Made by a program: the position numbers and the translations under genes | Source of the DNA: an uncultured Blastocatellia bacterium | Lineage (GTDB): Bacteria > Acidobacteriota > Blastocatellia > Pyrinomonadales > Pyrinomonadaceae | Reading direction: 5' to 3' | NCBI GenBank assembly: GCA_946480785.1 | Contig: CAMLLD010000003.1 | Span: forward strand, 75,124-139,123 | Length of the DNA stretch: 64,000 bases | In this document: in pieces, positions 44,265-54,480 of the stretch | How the letters are laid out: each line of letters starts with the position of its first letter | Position numbering within the stretch: the stretch's first letter is position 1 | Notes under the pieces: generated by a model | Told to the model about the DNA's origin: nothing | What the model saw: the letters and a program-made list of their open reading frames with translations, nothing else | Database searches by the model: none

Positions 44265-44311
44265 CGTGGCTTGTAGGGTGGGCACCGAGTGCCACCCTGT
44301 TCAAAGATTGC

Positions 44312-45829
44312 CTATGGCTTGATCGCCGCGGGCGCCGCGTTATTCGAGGCCGCGGGTGTGACCGGCGTCGCGGCTCGTGGCGAACGGTTTGTCGGCGCGT
44401 CGGGCGTTCTCTTATCCGGCAATTGGCCGTTGTACTTGAGCGCCTCGTCGATCAGGTCGGTGCCTTCTTTTCCGTCTTTACTGATCAGGATGCCGTTCTT
44501 GTTCACGGTCACGTCGGCACGTCCCGAAACCTGCTGCATCAGGTTACCCATGAAGCTCTGCTGCGTGCGCTTCGCGCACGGGTTCGGCGTTGATTTTTCC
44601 GGAATCGGCGCGCCGATGATCTTCAACTGATCTTTCGCTTTGTCGATGTATTCGCTTTCGGGAAACTCAGTCACGAGCTTCTGGTAATAACGCGCGGCCT
44701 CGTCCGGTTCTTCTTCGGCCTGGTAAGTCGAGGCGAGTCGAAAGAAAACTTCGTCGTTGTACGAGAAACACGGATACTTGTCGACGATTTCTTTCAAACG
44801 CGACTGCGCGCCTTTCAAGCCGCCTTTGCCGGTCGAATACTTCACGTCGTAATAGAACCGCGCAATCTGAAGATTGTGCATCGCGAGGTTCTCCTGCACT
44901 TCCTGTAGCCGCGACTCGACCGTCGGCCGCAGCGGGCTGTTCGGATACTGCTGCAAGAGTACTTTGAGCCTCTGCTCGGCTTTGCGCGCGTGCGAGATGT
45001 CGCGGTCGGACAAGCCCATCTGCCGCATCTCCGCTTCCGCTACTTTCAGACTCGCGTCGTCCGCGAGCGGATCTGTCGGAAAGAACGTGAGCCAGTCCTG
45101 ATAAGCCTGCGCGGCCTGAATCAACGAGCTCGTCGTTCCTTCGAGAAAGAACGAATCGGCGATCGCGAGTTTGGCCAAAGGCAGAAACGGTGAATCGGGA
45201 TACGTGTTGATGATGGTGGCAAACAGCAAACGGCCGGTGTCGTGATGTCCTTTGCGAACTTCCTTCGTGCCCTCTTCAAACAGCGTGCGATCGCGGCCGG
45301 CGACGGCTGCGCCCGTCAGGTCCGCGTACTTATCTTCGCCGCCGCCAAGCAGACCGAACAGTTTTCCCTTCTTCTTCTTTCCCTTGCTGGTGGACGTCGC
45401 AGTGGCGCTGCCGGTGCGAGCGCTGGCGGTCTGTTGCAAACCGGCGTCAACGCGCGTGCTCAGCTCGGCCACCGACTGTTCCAAACGATCCACGTCAGCG
45501 GTGTCGAACTTCTCGGCCTTGTCGTTTTTTGATTTGAGATTGTTGACTTCGGAGCTGAGTGAGGAAACTTCTTTCTCGAGACTCTTGAGCCGCACCGCCG
45601 GGTCGTCGGCGTTCGGCTTTTTATCTTTGTCCGGCGCGGGCATCGCGCCGAGGGCACTATTCAACGAACGGCGCATCAGGTCGAGTTTGGAACTCATCAC
45701 GTCCAGGCGCTGAGCGGTCGAGAGCTCGGTCTGGCCGCCGGTCCGTTGTTGCTGCTGCCCGAATGCAGTCTGGGACAGGCCCAAAACGGCGGCGCAGAAA
45801 AGCGCCAGGATAATAAAACGAGACTTCAT
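44312..45829 (-). CDS. Outer membrane assembly BamD-like TPR protein
   Basis: 505 residues from the ATG at 45829, with GGAGG upstream. A signal peptide (FIILALFCAAVLGLSQTAFG) precedes a coiled-coil region with heptads (LKSLEKEVSSLSSEVNNLKS). BamD/YfiO-type TPRs fill about 190-420 (YPDSPFLPLAKLAIADSFF, YPNSPLRPTVESRLQEVQ). A low-complexity Ala/Pro tail ends it. It is larger than E. coli BamD (about 245) and has no obvious lipobox, so it may be a scaffold of the outer membrane assembly or a related periplasmic complex. Role inferred. Confidence 0.78.
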   Translation of the reverse strand: MKSRFIILALFCAAVLGLSQTAFGQQQQRTGGQTELSTAQRLDVMSSKLDLMRRSLNSALGAMPAPDKDKKPNADDPAVRLKSLEKEVSSLSSEVNNLKSKNDKAEKFDTADVDRLEQSVAELSTRVDAGLQQTASARTGSATATSTSKGKKKKGKLFGLLGGGEDKYADLTGAAVAGRDRTLFEEGTKEVRKGHHDTGRLLFATIINTYPDSPFLPLAKLAIADSFFLEGTTSSLIQAAQAYQDWLTFFPTDPLADDASLKVAEAEMRQMGLSDRDISHARKAEQRLKVLLQQYPNSPLRPTVESRLQEVQENLAMHNLQIARFYYDVKYSTGKGGLKGAQSRLKEIVDKYPCFSYNDEVFFRLASTYQAEEEPDEAARYYQKLVTEFPESEYIDKAKDQLKIIGAPIPEKSTPNPCAKRTQQSFMGNLMQQVSGRADVTVNKNGILISKDGKEGTDLIDEALKYNGQLPDKRTPDAPTNRSPRAATPVTPAASNNAAPAAIKP

Positions 45830-45933
45830 AAAATCGACCTCCACCAATAAAAACAGTTGTTTTCTGACGGGATAAGAGAAGTTACGGCTATCGGATTCCG
45901 TTTTCTCTGCTTCGGTTTGCCGTCACAACGAAT

Positions 45934-46611
45934 TTATACCCATTGAACGGTGGCTTCGCGTAGCTCTCTGACGGCCGCTTCCGCGTCGGGTTTGCCGAAG
46001 ATGGCCGAGCCCGCGACGATGATCTCCGCGCCCGCGGCGACCACCTTTTCGATATTCGAACGATCGACACCGCCGTCGATCTCGATGCGGACGTTCAACT
46101 GCTGCTCGACGATCATCTGCCGCAGCCGTTTCACCTTGTCGAGCGTTTGCGGAATGAACTGCTGCCCGCCGAAACCCGGATTGACTGACATCACCAGCAC
46201 GTAATCGACAAACTGCACTGCCTCTTCTACCGCGACCACCGGAGTCGCGGGATTCAAAACCACGCCCGCCTGCGCGCCCGCCGCTTTGATCGACATCGCC
46301 GTGCGGTGCAGATGCGCATCGGCTTCGACGTGCACCGAAACCATCTGCGCGCCGGCTTCGACAAACTGCGCCGCGTAAACTCCGGGCTGCGTGATCATCA
46401 AGTGGGCGTCGATCGGCAAACGAGTGAATTTCGCGAGCGACTTCACCACCGGCAAACCGACCGTGATGTTGGGCACGAAATGGCCGTCCATCACGTCGAC
46501 ATGCAACACTCCCGCGCCGCCGCGTTCGACTGCCTGGATCTGATCGCCGAGACAGGAGAAGTTGGCGGACAAAATCGAAGGCGCAATCTCGATACTTCTG
46601 TGATTGAGCAT
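45934..46611 (-). CDS. rpe: Ribulose-phosphate 3-epimerase
   Basis: 225 residues of TIM barrel. The N-terminus has APSILSANFSCLGDQI, the metal/catalytic Asp segment is HVDVMDGHFVPNITVG with DAHLMI, and MSVNPGFGGQQFI and EIDGGVDRSNI carry the second Asp. It interconverts ribulose and xylulose 5-phosphate. It starts 2 bases after the PASTA gene. Confidence 0.96.
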   Translation of the reverse strand: MLNHRSIEIAPSILSANFSCLGDQIQAVERGGAGVLHVDVMDGHFVPNITVGLPVVKSLAKFTRLPIDAHLMITQPGVYAAQFVEAGAQMVSVHVEADAHLHRTAMSIKAAGAQAGVVLNPATPVVAVEEAVQFVDYVLVMSVNPGFGGQQFIPQTLDKVKRLRQMIVEQQLNVRIEIDGGVDRSNIEKVVAAGAEIIVAGSAIFGKPDAEAAVRELREATVQWV

Positions 46612-46613
46612 AA

Positions 46614-47315
46614 CTACGGCGCCGGTCTGGTCCTGGTCGGGTTGGGCACCGGCGTGGGCCGAGGAGCCGCCGGTCGCCGGTTGACGTTCACATTACTCGC
46701 CGGCCGCGCATTGATGTTGCTGTTCGTCACGGCGCGATTCACATTCGCGCGCGGAACGTTTGCGTTGCCCGTCGTCGTGTTTGCGTTGGTTCGGTTCGCG
46801 TTCGCGGCGCGATTAGCGTTGCTGTTCGCGGGGCGATTGCTGTTGCCGTTTGCGTTCGCGTTAGCGTTGTCGTTCGTGTTCCTATTTCGCGGCCGCCTGG
46901 GTTTGTTTTCGTTTACGTTCGTGTTGCTGTTGGCGTTGCGATTCGCGTTCGTCGTGTCTTCGTCGGGCGTGACTGTTTCCGACGACTCGCCGGCTTTGGT
47001 CGGGCGGCTGATGTCCATCGCGACAGTCTGGCCCGTCTTCACTACTTCGCCCGCGCGCGGCAGTTGAAACATTACCGTGTCGGGCTTCGCCTCGTTGCTG
47101 GGCCGCGTGGCGCGCACGCGAAACTTCAGATCGGCATCAGCCAGGATCTTCTCCGCGTCGAACCGGTTCTTGCCGACGATGTCCGGCACCGTCACTTCCG
47201 GGCTGCGCAAAGACAGATAAACGGTCGTGGCGACTCCGAAGAGAAAAACAACCCCGATCGCGATGATAATGGCGATGCTGCGGAATATGGATGAAGCTCT
47301 GGCGACTAAACTCAA
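46614..47315 (-). CDS. Membrane-anchored PASTA protein with Asn-rich tail
   Basis: About 233 residues from the TTG at 47315, which leaves a 20-base gap to rsmB; a GTG at 47402 would overlap rsmB by 67 bases. One membrane helix (SIAIIIAIGVVFLFGVATTVY) is followed by a single PASTA domain (VTVPDIVGKNRFDAEKILAD to PRAGEVVKTGQTVAMDIS). The C-terminal half is low complexity, dominated by Asn, Ala and Arg (NANRNANSNTNVNEN style). PASTA domains bind peptidoglycan fragments. No kinase is fused or adjacent. The tail's function is unknown. Confidence 0.82.
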   Translation of the reverse strand: MSLVARASSIFRSIAIIIAIGVVFLFGVATTVYLSLRSPEVTVPDIVGKNRFDAEKILADADLKFRVRATRPSNEAKPDTVMFQLPRAGEVVKTGQTVAMDISRPTKAGESSETVTPDEDTTNANRNANSNTNVNENKPRRPRNRNTNDNANANANGNSNRPANSNANRAANANRTNANTTTGNANVPRANVNRAVTNSNINARPASNVNVNRRPAAPRPTPVPNPTRTRPAP

Positions 47316-47335
47316 GCGACGAAGTCTAGCACCCG

Positions 47336-48703
47336 CTATTGTTGGGTCGCAAGCTGGAAGTTGGCGATGAAAAAGCCGTCTGTGCCTTCGTGGTGCGGCC
47401 ACAGTCTGCGGGTGTTTGTCAGCTTGAATGCGGTGTTCTCGCGCTGAAAAGCTTCGATCACGTCTTCGTTCTCATCGCGTTCGACGGAGCAGGTTGAGTA
47501 GACGAGTTGGCCGGCGGGTTTGAGGACGCGTGCAGCGTTGTGGAGAAAGAGTTTTTGTTGCGCGGCGAGTTCGTGGATGTCTTGTTCTGAGATCCGCCAG
47601 CGAATTTCGGGGTTACGGCGGAGCGTGCCCGTGCCGGAGCACGGGGCGTCGATGAGAAGGCGATCGAAGACGCTGTTTTCAAAGGGTAAGTTTTGCGTTG
47701 CGTCGAGTAGCAGGGATTTTATTGAGGTTAAGTTGTGAGACGCAGTGATTTTTAAAACAGTCTCGAGGCGTTTCGGTGATCGATCAGACGCTACGATCAG
47801 CGTGCGCTTATCGGTCGTGTCGCTGTTCCTTGCACGCTGGGCCATCAGAGTGGTTTTTCCGCCGGGCGCAGCGCAGAGATCGAGCACGCGTTCGCCTGCT
47901 TTCACCCTTACCGTTTGCGCGACGAGTTGCGACGCTTCGTCTTGGAGGTAGATCTCACCGTTCGCGGCGAGTTCACGAACCAACGACGTCGCACCCGAAA
48001 CACGCCACGCATCCTCAGCAACCGCAGAAGCTTGAACTATCCCGCCTGCCTCTCCGAGTTGCGCCAGTATCCCGTCCGAATCCCCTTCTACAACGCGAAA
48101 CGCCGTGGGCGGCACGAGATTATTAGCGCGCGCAAACGCCTCCGTCTCCTCAAACCCGAACGACTCAACCCAACGTCGCAGCAGCCAACGCGGATGCGAC
48201 GTTTGAACCGCGAGTTTCTCCAGCGGATCTAATCCAGCGGAGGGATCGAAATCCGCTTCGCGAATCGCGCGTCGCAAAACGGCATTCACAAACGCCGCCG
48301 CCGAACTAACTCGCGCGCTCCGCACCAAGTTCACCGACTCATTCACCGCCGCCGACGCCGGAACGCGTTCCAGAAACCGAAGCTGATATAGCCCCAGCCG
48401 CAGCACCAACGTCACCGCGAGATCGAGACTCTCCACGGATCGCTTCGCGAAGTGCTCGATCGATTTGTCCAGCCACAACTGCCAACGCAACACGCCGAGC
48501 ACCAGCTCGTGCGTCAACGCGCGGTCAGATGGCTTTAGTGCGGGTTCATGAGCGGCGAGGAGGATGGAAGAAAACGCCCCCGCTTCCACTTCGCGCAAGA
48601 TCTCGAAGGCAGTGCGCCGCGCAGGCGAAACTTGTTTACTCCGCGGAGGCGAGGCATGTTTAGCGGGCGAAACCTGTTTACTCTTTGCCAAGACGATCGC
48701 CAA
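47336..48703 (-). CDS. rsmB: 16S rRNA (cytosine-967-C5)-methyltransferase
   Basis: About 455 residues from a TTG; no ATG is available, and a second TTG at 48691 is possible. A NusB-like N-terminal domain (FEILREVEAGAFSSILL) precedes the methyltransferase: motif I LCAAPGGKTTLMAQ, motif IV DAPCSGTGTLRRNP, motif VI with catalytic Cys YSTCSVERDENE. It methylates C967 of 16S rRNA. The first 25 residues contain two copies of KQVSPA(K/R). It overlaps the fmt 3' end by 26 bases. Confidence 0.95.
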   Translation of the reverse strand: MAIVLAKSKQVSPAKHASPPRSKQVSPARRTAFEILREVEAGAFSSILLAAHEPALKPSDRALTHELVLGVLRWQLWLDKSIEHFAKRSVESLDLAVTLVLRLGLYQLRFLERVPASAAVNESVNLVRSARVSSAAAFVNAVLRRAIREADFDPSAGLDPLEKLAVQTSHPRWLLRRWVESFGFEETEAFARANNLVPPTAFRVVEGDSDGILAQLGEAGGIVQASAVAEDAWRVSGATSLVRELAANGEIYLQDEASQLVAQTVRVKAGERVLDLCAAPGGKTTLMAQRARNSDTTDKRTLIVASDRSPKRLETVLKITASHNLTSIKSLLLDATQNLPFENSVFDRLLIDAPCSGTGTLRRNPEIRWRISEQDIHELAAQQKLFLHNAARVLKPAGQLVYSTCSVERDENEDVIEAFQRENTAFKLTNTRRLWPHHEGTDGFFIANFQLATQQ

Positions 48704-49613
48704 CCTTCACATGCATACCGTTGATAAAGTCGCGGGGCGTGAGCCGCTTGCGTGCTTCGGGTTGGACGTCGAGTAAACGCAAGGCCGATCGCCCGCCACA
48801 CTGAACCACCAGCTCACCTCCATGCGCGGCGGTAACTTCGCCGGGCTCAACCTCAGGCGCGAAACACTGGAGCGGCTCGGCTTCCCAGATCGTCAAGCGA
48901 CGCGAGTTGAATGTCGTGTAGGCAGTGGGCCACGGCTGAAACCCTCTGATCGCACGCTCGATGACTATCGCCGTCTTCGACCAGTCAATCAACCCGTCTT
49001 CCTTTTTGATGATCGGCGCAAACGTCGCTTTACTATGGTCCTGCGGTTGCGGCGTCAAAACGTCCAAACGTACCAACGTCTGCTGCAACAACTCAGCGCC
49101 AAATTTGGAAAGTCTCTCCATCAACTGGGGTGCAGTTTCCGTCTTACCAATCGCAGTCGACCCCTGGAGCAGTATTGGACCAGTGTCGAGCGTGGGTTCC
49201 ATGAACATCGTCGTCACGCCGGTTTGCGTTTCACCGTTGACAATGGCCCAATTTGTGGGCGCGGCGCCGCGATACTTCGGCAGCAACGAGAAGTGGACGT
49301 TGATGCAGCCGCGAGCTGGCGCGCGCAGAAATTCTTCCGGCAGGATGCGGCCGTAAGCGACGACGATCGCAACATCGGCGTCGTGCGACGCAAACAGTTG
49401 CTTCGTTTCGTCGGTCTTGATGCGTTGTGGTTGATGAATCGTGAGGCCTTGCGAGAGTGCGAACTCTTTTACCGGTGAGAAGGTGACTTTGTTCCCGCGG
49501 CCCGAGGGGCGATCGGGTTGAGTCCAGACGGCGACGACTTCGTGGCCGGCGGCGAGAATACGGCGCAGCGTGGGAACAGCGGCCTGCGGTGTTCCCATGA
49601 AGACGATACGCAT
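48678..49613 (-). CDS. fmt: Methionyl-tRNA formyltransferase
   Basis: 311 residues from the ATG at 49613, preceded by AAAGGA. MRIVFMGTPQAAVPTLRR opens the domain; the formyl-transfer site is CINVHFSLLPKYRGAAP with NWAIVNGETQTGVTTMFM. It formylates initiator Met-tRNA. It is clustered with def and rsmB as in many bacteria, but pruA is inserted between def and fmt here. Confidence 0.96.
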   Translation of the reverse strand: MRIVFMGTPQAAVPTLRRILAAGHEVVAVWTQPDRPSGRGNKVTFSPVKEFALSQGLTIHQPQRIKTDETKQLFASHDADVAIVVAYGRILPEEFLRAPARGCINVHFSLLPKYRGAAPTNWAIVNGETQTGVTTMFMEPTLDTGPILLQGSTAIGKTETAPQLMERLSKFGAELLQQTLVRLDVLTPQPQDHSKATFAPIIKKEDGLIDWSKTAIVIERAIRGFQPWPTAYTTFNSRRLTIWEAEPLQCFAPEVEPGEVTAAHGGELVVQCGGRSALRLLDVQPEARKRLTPRDFINGMHVKVGDRLGKE

Positions 49614-49629
49614 GCGTCCTTTAAATAAA

Positions 49630-51228
49630 CTAGATCGCGGTTCGTTCGGCGGCTGAGGCCTTGCGACCTTTGGTGGCGCCGAGCTTTTCAGCCGAGACCT
49701 TCGCCTGCAAAAACAACAGCAGATAATCGCGTCCGCCGGCTTTCGAATCGGTGCCCGACATGTTGAACCCGCCAAACGGATGCACGCCCACCAGCGCCCC
49801 CGTGCACTTCCGATTCAGATACAAGTTGCCGACGTGAAACTCCCGGCGTGCGCGCTCGAGCTTCTCTTCGTCTTCGCTGTACACCGCGCCCGTAAGTCCA
49901 AACTGCGTGTCGTTCGCGATCTTCAGCGCGTCGTCATAATCCTGTGCCTTGATCACCGCGAGCACTGGTCCAAAAATCTCTTCCTGCTCGATCGTGTCAC
50001 CGGGCTTAACGTCCGCGATCACGGTCGGCTCGATGAAGAAGCCCTGCTCGCCGTCAGAACCACCGCCGGCAACGACGCGGCCGCCTTCGCTCTTGCCTTT
50101 CTCGATGTACGAGTTGATCGTCTTGAACGCTTTCTCATTGATCACCGCGCTCAGGTTCGTCGATTGCTCCGTCGGCCCCGCGAGCTTCAGCTTCGCGGTG
50201 CGATCCGCGATCTTCTCGACCATCGTGTCGTAAACCTTCGCGTCGATGATCGCGCGCGAACAAGCCGAACACTTCTGTCCCTGAAAACCAAACGCCGACT
50301 GCACCACGCCCAGCGCCGCATCGTCCAGGTTCGCATCATCCGCGACAATGATCGCGTCCTTGCCGCCCATCTCCGCGACCACACGCTTGATCCAAATCTG
50401 TCCTTCATGAACTTTCGCTGCGCGCTCGTTGATCCTCAGTCCGACTTCCTTAGAACCGGTGAACGCAACGTAACGAGTCTGCGGATGGTCCACGATCACG
50501 TCACCGACTTCCGCGCCCGAGCCGGTCATGAAGTTGACCACGCCCGGCGGCAATCCTGCTTCTTCGAGTATCTCGAAAAACTTGAACGCGATCGTCGGCG
50601 CATCTGACGACGGCTTCAACACGACCGTGTTGCCGGTGACGACCGAAGCGACCGTCATGCCCGCCATGATCGCGAGCGGAAAATTCCACGGGGGAATCAC
50701 GGCGCCCACGCCGAGCGGAATGTATTCCATCTCGCTCTCTTCACCGGACACTTGATAGACGGGTTGATCGCCCGCGTAGCGCAACATCTCGCGCGCGTAA
50801 AACTCGCAGAAGTCGATCGCTTCCGCCGTGTCGCCGTCGGCTTCGGGCCACGTCTTCGCCACTTCGTAAATCATCCACGCCGACAGTTCGTGTTTGCGTT
50901 CGCGCATGATCTCCGCGACGTGAAACAACAACTCGGCGCGCTTTTCCGCGGGCGTGTTGCGCCACGTTTGAAATGCTTCCGCGGCGGCTTCGACTGCGCG
51001 GTTCGCGAGTTCTTTTGTGGCTTTGTTGAATCTGCCGACGACCTGCGTGCGATTCGCGGGATTGATACTCTCGAGTTTGCTCTCGGTGGTGATTCGTTCG
51101 CCGCCGATGACCAGCGGATACTCGCGCCCTAACTCTGCTCCGACTTTCTCGAGCGCGGCGCGCATGGCCTGCGCGTTTTCTTCTTTGGTGAAATCGGTAA
51201 ACGGTTCGTTACGAAATTCAGTTCGCAT
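49630..51228 (-). CDS. pruA: 1-pyrroline-5-carboxylate / L-glutamate gamma-semialdehyde dehydrogenase
   Basis: 532 residues of aldehyde dehydrogenase, the RocA/PutA-domain length. NAD pocket VIPPWNFPLAIMAGMT, the catalytic Glu in VAEMGGKDAIIV and the catalytic Cys in FQGQKCSACSRAI are intact, as is EIFGPVLAVI. It oxidises glutamate semialdehyde to glutamate in proline or arginine degradation, which links to the glutamate dehydrogenase elsewhere in the window. No proline dehydrogenase is adjacent. It lies 16 bases before fmt. Confidence 0.93.
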   Translation of the reverse strand: MRTEFRNEPFTDFTKEENAQAMRAALEKVGAELGREYPLVIGGERITTESKLESINPANRTQVVGRFNKATKELANRAVEAAAEAFQTWRNTPAEKRAELLFHVAEIMRERKHELSAWMIYEVAKTWPEADGDTAEAIDFCEFYAREMLRYAGDQPVYQVSGEESEMEYIPLGVGAVIPPWNFPLAIMAGMTVASVVTGNTVVLKPSSDAPTIAFKFFEILEEAGLPPGVVNFMTGSGAEVGDVIVDHPQTRYVAFTGSKEVGLRINERAAKVHEGQIWIKRVVAEMGGKDAIIVADDANLDDAALGVVQSAFGFQGQKCSACSRAIIDAKVYDTMVEKIADRTAKLKLAGPTEQSTNLSAVINEKAFKTINSYIEKGKSEGGRVVAGGGSDGEQGFFIEPTVIADVKPGDTIEQEEIFGPVLAVIKAQDYDDALKIANDTQFGLTGAVYSEDEEKLERARREFHVGNLYLNRKCTGALVGVHPFGGFNMSGTDSKAGGRDYLLLFLQAKVSAEKLGATKGRKASAAERTAI

Positions 51229-51266
51229 CAGCTATTCAGAGACCACAGATCGGTTCTCGATCTGTC

Positions 51267-51782
51267 TTAGTCCCACTTCCCTGCCTTCTGTAGTTTTTTG
51301 ATCTTGCGTTTGACGATCTCGCGCTTGAGGGCGCTCATCTTGTCGAGAAACACGATGCCGTCGCAGTGATCGGTCTCGTGCAACATGCAGCGCGCGGTCA
51401 GCTCCATGCCATCGAGCTCAAACCAGTTGCCCTTCACATCCTGCGCCTTGACGATCGCGCGGAGATTGCGTTCGACCGGAGTGAAGATGCCGGGAAACGA
51501 GAGGCATCCCTCTTCGCCGTTTTGTGTGCCTTCGACGCGGAGGACTTCCGGATTGATGAGTGCGATGCGTTGCTGCGGATCTTTTCCGCCCGAGCAGTCC
51601 ATCACAAAGAGACGCTTGGGCACTCCGACCTGCACCGCCGCGAGTCCCACGCCGGGCGCGGCGTACATCGTCTCGAACATATTACTGACCAGCTTCGCGA
51701 GGTCCGCGTCAAACTCCGTCACGGGATCCGCGGGAGTGTCGAGCACCGGCGCCGGCCATTTAACTATCTCCAAAACTGCCAT
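51267..51782 (-). CDS. def: Peptide deformylase
   Basis: 171 residues with all three family motifs: GVGLAAVQVG, EEGCLSFPG (metal Cys) and LHETDHCDG (HExxH). It removes the formyl group from new proteins, undoing the fmt reaction. The start MAVLEIVKWP is typical. The pruA start follows after 38 bases. Confidence 0.96.
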   Translation of the reverse strand: MAVLEIVKWPAPVLDTPADPVTEFDADLAKLVSNMFETMYAAPGVGLAAVQVGVPKRLFVMDCSGGKDPQQRIALINPEVLRVEGTQNGEEGCLSFPGIFTPVERNLRAIVKAQDVKGNWFELDGMELTARCMLHETDHCDGIVFLDKMSALKREIVKRKIKKLQKAGKWD

Positions 51783-51877
51783 TCTTTTCTTCCGTTCTAA
51801 GCCACCGAAGTGACGCTCTTCGTTGTCGATTCTACGCGGAACGTTGCTTTAAGGCTAATTGCTCTGTTGGCCGTGGC

Positions 51878-53047
51878 CTAATACCCGCGCAACTGCTCGC
51901 GATAACCTTCGAAGTTGCGTTTCATCTCGCCGAGACTGTCGCCGCCGAACTTCTCGCGCATGGCGCGCGCGAGGACGAGGGCGACCATCGACTCGCCGAT
52001 CACGCCCGCGGCGGGGACGGCGGTTACGTCGGAACGTTCGAACGCCGCGGCCTCTTCTTCTTTAGTGTCGATGTCGACCGATTTGAGCGAGCGGCGCAGC
52101 GTCGACAGCGGTTTCAAGTGGCCGCGCACGCGGATCTCTTCGCCGTTCGTGATGCCGCCTTCGAGCCCGCCGGCGCGGTTCGTCTCGCGAATGAACTCGC
52201 GCGTCTCGGCGTTGTAAGCGATCTCGTCGTGAACTTCCGAACCCGGCAAACTGCTCGCTTCCGCGCCCGCCCCAATCGACACCGCTTTCACTGCCGGAAT
52301 CGACATCATCGCCTGCGCGAGCAAGCCGTCGAGCTTCAGGTCCCACGCGGTGTGCGAACCCAAACCGGGAACGACGCCGCGCGCCGCGACTTCGAAAATC
52401 CCACCGAGCGTGTCGCCGCGATGACGCGTCTCGTCAATCAACTCAATCATCTGCTGCTCGGCCTCGGAGTCGGCGCAATGCAACGGCGCGTCATCAGCGA
52501 TCGCGGCGATCTGGTCCCACGTTAACTCGAGTGGTTTGTCAGGAATGCCGCCGAGCTGAATCACGTGACTGCGCACTTCGATACCGAATGCCGCGAGCAA
52601 CTGTTTCGCGAGCGCGCCACACGCTACGCGCGCGGTGGTCTCGCGTGCCGAGGCGCGTTCGAGGATGTTGCGCAAGTCGCGGACGTCGTACTTCAAACCG
52701 CCGGGAAGATCCGCATGGCCCGGCCGCGGGCGTTTCAAACGCCGCGACTTTTCCGGCGCGACGTCGCGCGGTTCTGATGCCATCACGTCGGTCCAGTTGG
52801 GCCAATCCTTATTTTCGATCAGGAGCGTGATGGGCGAGCCGAGTGTTAGACCATGACGCACGCCGTTCAGTATCTCGGCGTGATCGCGCTCGATCTTCAT
52901 GCGGCCGCCGCGGCCGTAGCCGAGCTGACGCCGTCGCAACTCGTTGTCGATAAGTTCCTGATCGACAGGCAAACCCGCGGGCAAACCTTCGACAATCGCG
53001 ACGAGGGCGCGTCCGTGTGATTCTCCGGCTGTGGTGAATCTGAGCAT
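51878..53047 (-). CDS. aroC: Chorismate synthase
   Basis: 389 residues. [16 protein letters not shown] is the N-terminal signature with the catalytic His; [17 protein letters not shown] and the C-terminal RAIR-like block are visible, together with [12 protein letters not shown]. It makes chorismate in the last shikimate step using reduced FMN. Its ATG shares one base with the stop codon of the upstream glcD-type gene, so translation may be coupled. Confidence 0.96.
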   Translation of the reverse strand: MLRFTTAGESHGRALVAIVEGLPAGLPVDQELIDNELRRRQLGYGRGGRMKIERDHAEILNGVRHGLTLGSPITLLIENKDWPNWTDVMASEPRDVAPEKSRRLKRPRPGHADLPGGLKYDVRDLRNILERASARETTARVACGALAKQLLAAFGIEVRSHVIQLGGIPDKPLELTWDQIAAIADDAPLHCADSEAEQQMIELIDETRHRGDTLGGIFEVAARGVVPGLGSHTAWDLKLDGLLAQAMMSIPAVKAVSIGAGAEASSLPGSEVHDEIAYNAETREFIRETNRAGGLEGGITNGEEIRVRGHLKPLSTLRRSLKSVDIDTKEEEAAAFERSDVTAVPAAGVIGESMVALVLARAMREKFGGDSLGEMKRNFEGYREQLRGY

Positions 53048-54453
53048 TAATTTAAGAGTTCTTCAGCGAAGATGTTGCCGCGGCCCAGGATGCCGTGGGG
53101 ATCGAAAAACTTTTTCACCGCGGCCATTTCGCGAAGTTGTTCGTCAGTATAAAAGAGACGCAGGTAGTCGCGCTTCAGTTTTCCCACGCCGTGCTCTGCT
53201 GAGAGCGTACCGCCAACCGACGCCGCGTATTTCAGAAACTGCACGTACAACTCCCGCGCGCGCGTGCCTTCGTCTTCGTCGCGCGGCAGGATGTTGACGT
53301 GCACGTGATTGTCGCCGATGTGGCCGAAGATCGTGTAGCGCAGACCGCTCGTACGCAGTGTGTCCTTATATAAACGAAACATTCCGGTGAAGGCTTCGTC
53401 CGGTACAGCCATGTCGGTCGAGACTTTACGTTGGCGGTAATGCGCGAACCACTCGTTCATCAGCACGGGCAGTTGATGGCGAAATTCGCGCAATCTTGCC
53501 TGGTCCTGTTCGTTCGTAGCGAACCACGAATCGGTGAACGCGTGGTGCTGGTCCAGGAGGGTGAGCCACTGATTCAGAATCGATTCTTCCGTCTGTTCCG
53601 TGGTTTCTTGTTCGAAAAATATCGCGCCCGCCGCTTCTTTCGGCACTTCGGGATATTTCTCGCGCAGGAAGTTGAGCGACTCGTTGTCTAAGAATTCGAG
53701 TGCACGCGCACCGGCTGCGCTTCTCTTCGCCGCGGAAACAAACGCGAGCACGTCTGCTTCGTTCGCGAAGAACACGACGCCGCTGAGCAGGCCCCGCGGT
53801 TTCGGAACGAGTCGTGTCTCGATCTCGCAGATAACGCCGAGCGTGCCTTCGCTGCCAATGAAGAGATCGATCGCGTCCATGTCGGGAGAGATGAAGTAGC
53901 CCGTTGCGTTTTTGCGCGTGGCAGGCCGGTGGTAACTCGGAAGTGGGAAATTAAAAAAATTCCTTTCTCCACGACGTAAATCAAGAACCTCACCCGAGGC
54001 CAGCACCACTTTCAGACGCTCGATGTAGTTGCGTGTTGGACCATACTTGAACGTGCGCGCGCCGGAGGCGTTCGTAGCGACGGTGCCACCGAGAAACGCA
54101 CCGCGTTCGGTCGGATCGGGCGGGTAAAGCAAACCTTTGGCGTCCACGGCGCGCTGAAAGTCAGACAAGATCACACCCGCTTCAGCTACGCCGCGATTGT
54201 TCTCAATGCTTTTTATTCGGTTGAGTCGATCCGTGGCCAACACGATCCCGCCGAACGGGACGCGTCCCCCGACTGTACCCGTGCCGGCGCCCGAAACCGT
54301 CACCGGCGTCCGATCGCGATTCGCCGCCTCGAGTACTTCCGCGACTTCTTCCACGCTCCCCGGCAACACGACACGATCAGCGTGTCCGCCGCGCATGAAA
54401 CTCGCGTCGGTAAGAAAGTCTTCGATTTCGTCTGAGTTCGTCTTGGCGTGCAT
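53047..54453 (-). CDS. FAD-linked oxidase, glycolate oxidase/D-lactate dehydrogenase (GlcD) type
   Basis: 468 residues. The FAD-binding PCMH domain has [19 protein letters not shown] and [20 protein letters not shown]. The C-terminal domain has [14 protein letters not shown] and [14 protein letters not shown], the GlcD block. It oxidises a 2-hydroxy acid such as glycolate or D-lactate. The GlcE and GlcF partners are not adjacent, so D-lactate or another substrate is equally possible. It overlaps aroC by one base. Confidence 0.9.
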   Translation of the reverse strand: MHAKTNSDEIEDFLTDASFMRGGHADRVVLPGSVEEVAEVLEAANRDRTPVTVSGAGTGTVGGRVPFGGIVLATDRLNRIKSIENNRGVAEAGVILSDFQRAVDAKGLLYPPDPTERGAFLGGTVATNASGARTFKYGPTRNYIERLKVVLASGEVLDLRRGERNFFNFPLPSYHRPATRKNATGYFISPDMDAIDLFIGSEGTLGVICEIETRLVPKPRGLLSGVVFFANEADVLAFVSAAKRSAAGARALEFLDNESLNFLREKYPEVPKEAAGAIFFEQETTEQTEESILNQWLTLLDQHHAFTDSWFATNEQDQARLREFRHQLPVLMNEWFAHYRQRKVSTDMAVPDEAFTGMFRLYKDTLRTSGLRYTIFGHIGDNHVHVNILPRDEDEGTRARELYVQFLKYAASVGGTLSAEHGVGKLKRDYLRLFYTDEQLREMAAVKKFFDPHGILGRGNIFAEELLN

Positions 54454-54458
54454 TTAGA

Positions 54459-54480
54459 AGACACGGATAACACAGATCAC
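54459..54480. repeat. Short cacggat/cacagat iteration
   Basis: The sequence gacacggataacacagatcac lies in the 23-base gap between the glcD-type gene and uvrB. It matches the 9-nt family at 5356 and 18062 and partly covers the uvrB stop. Confidence 0.6.
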
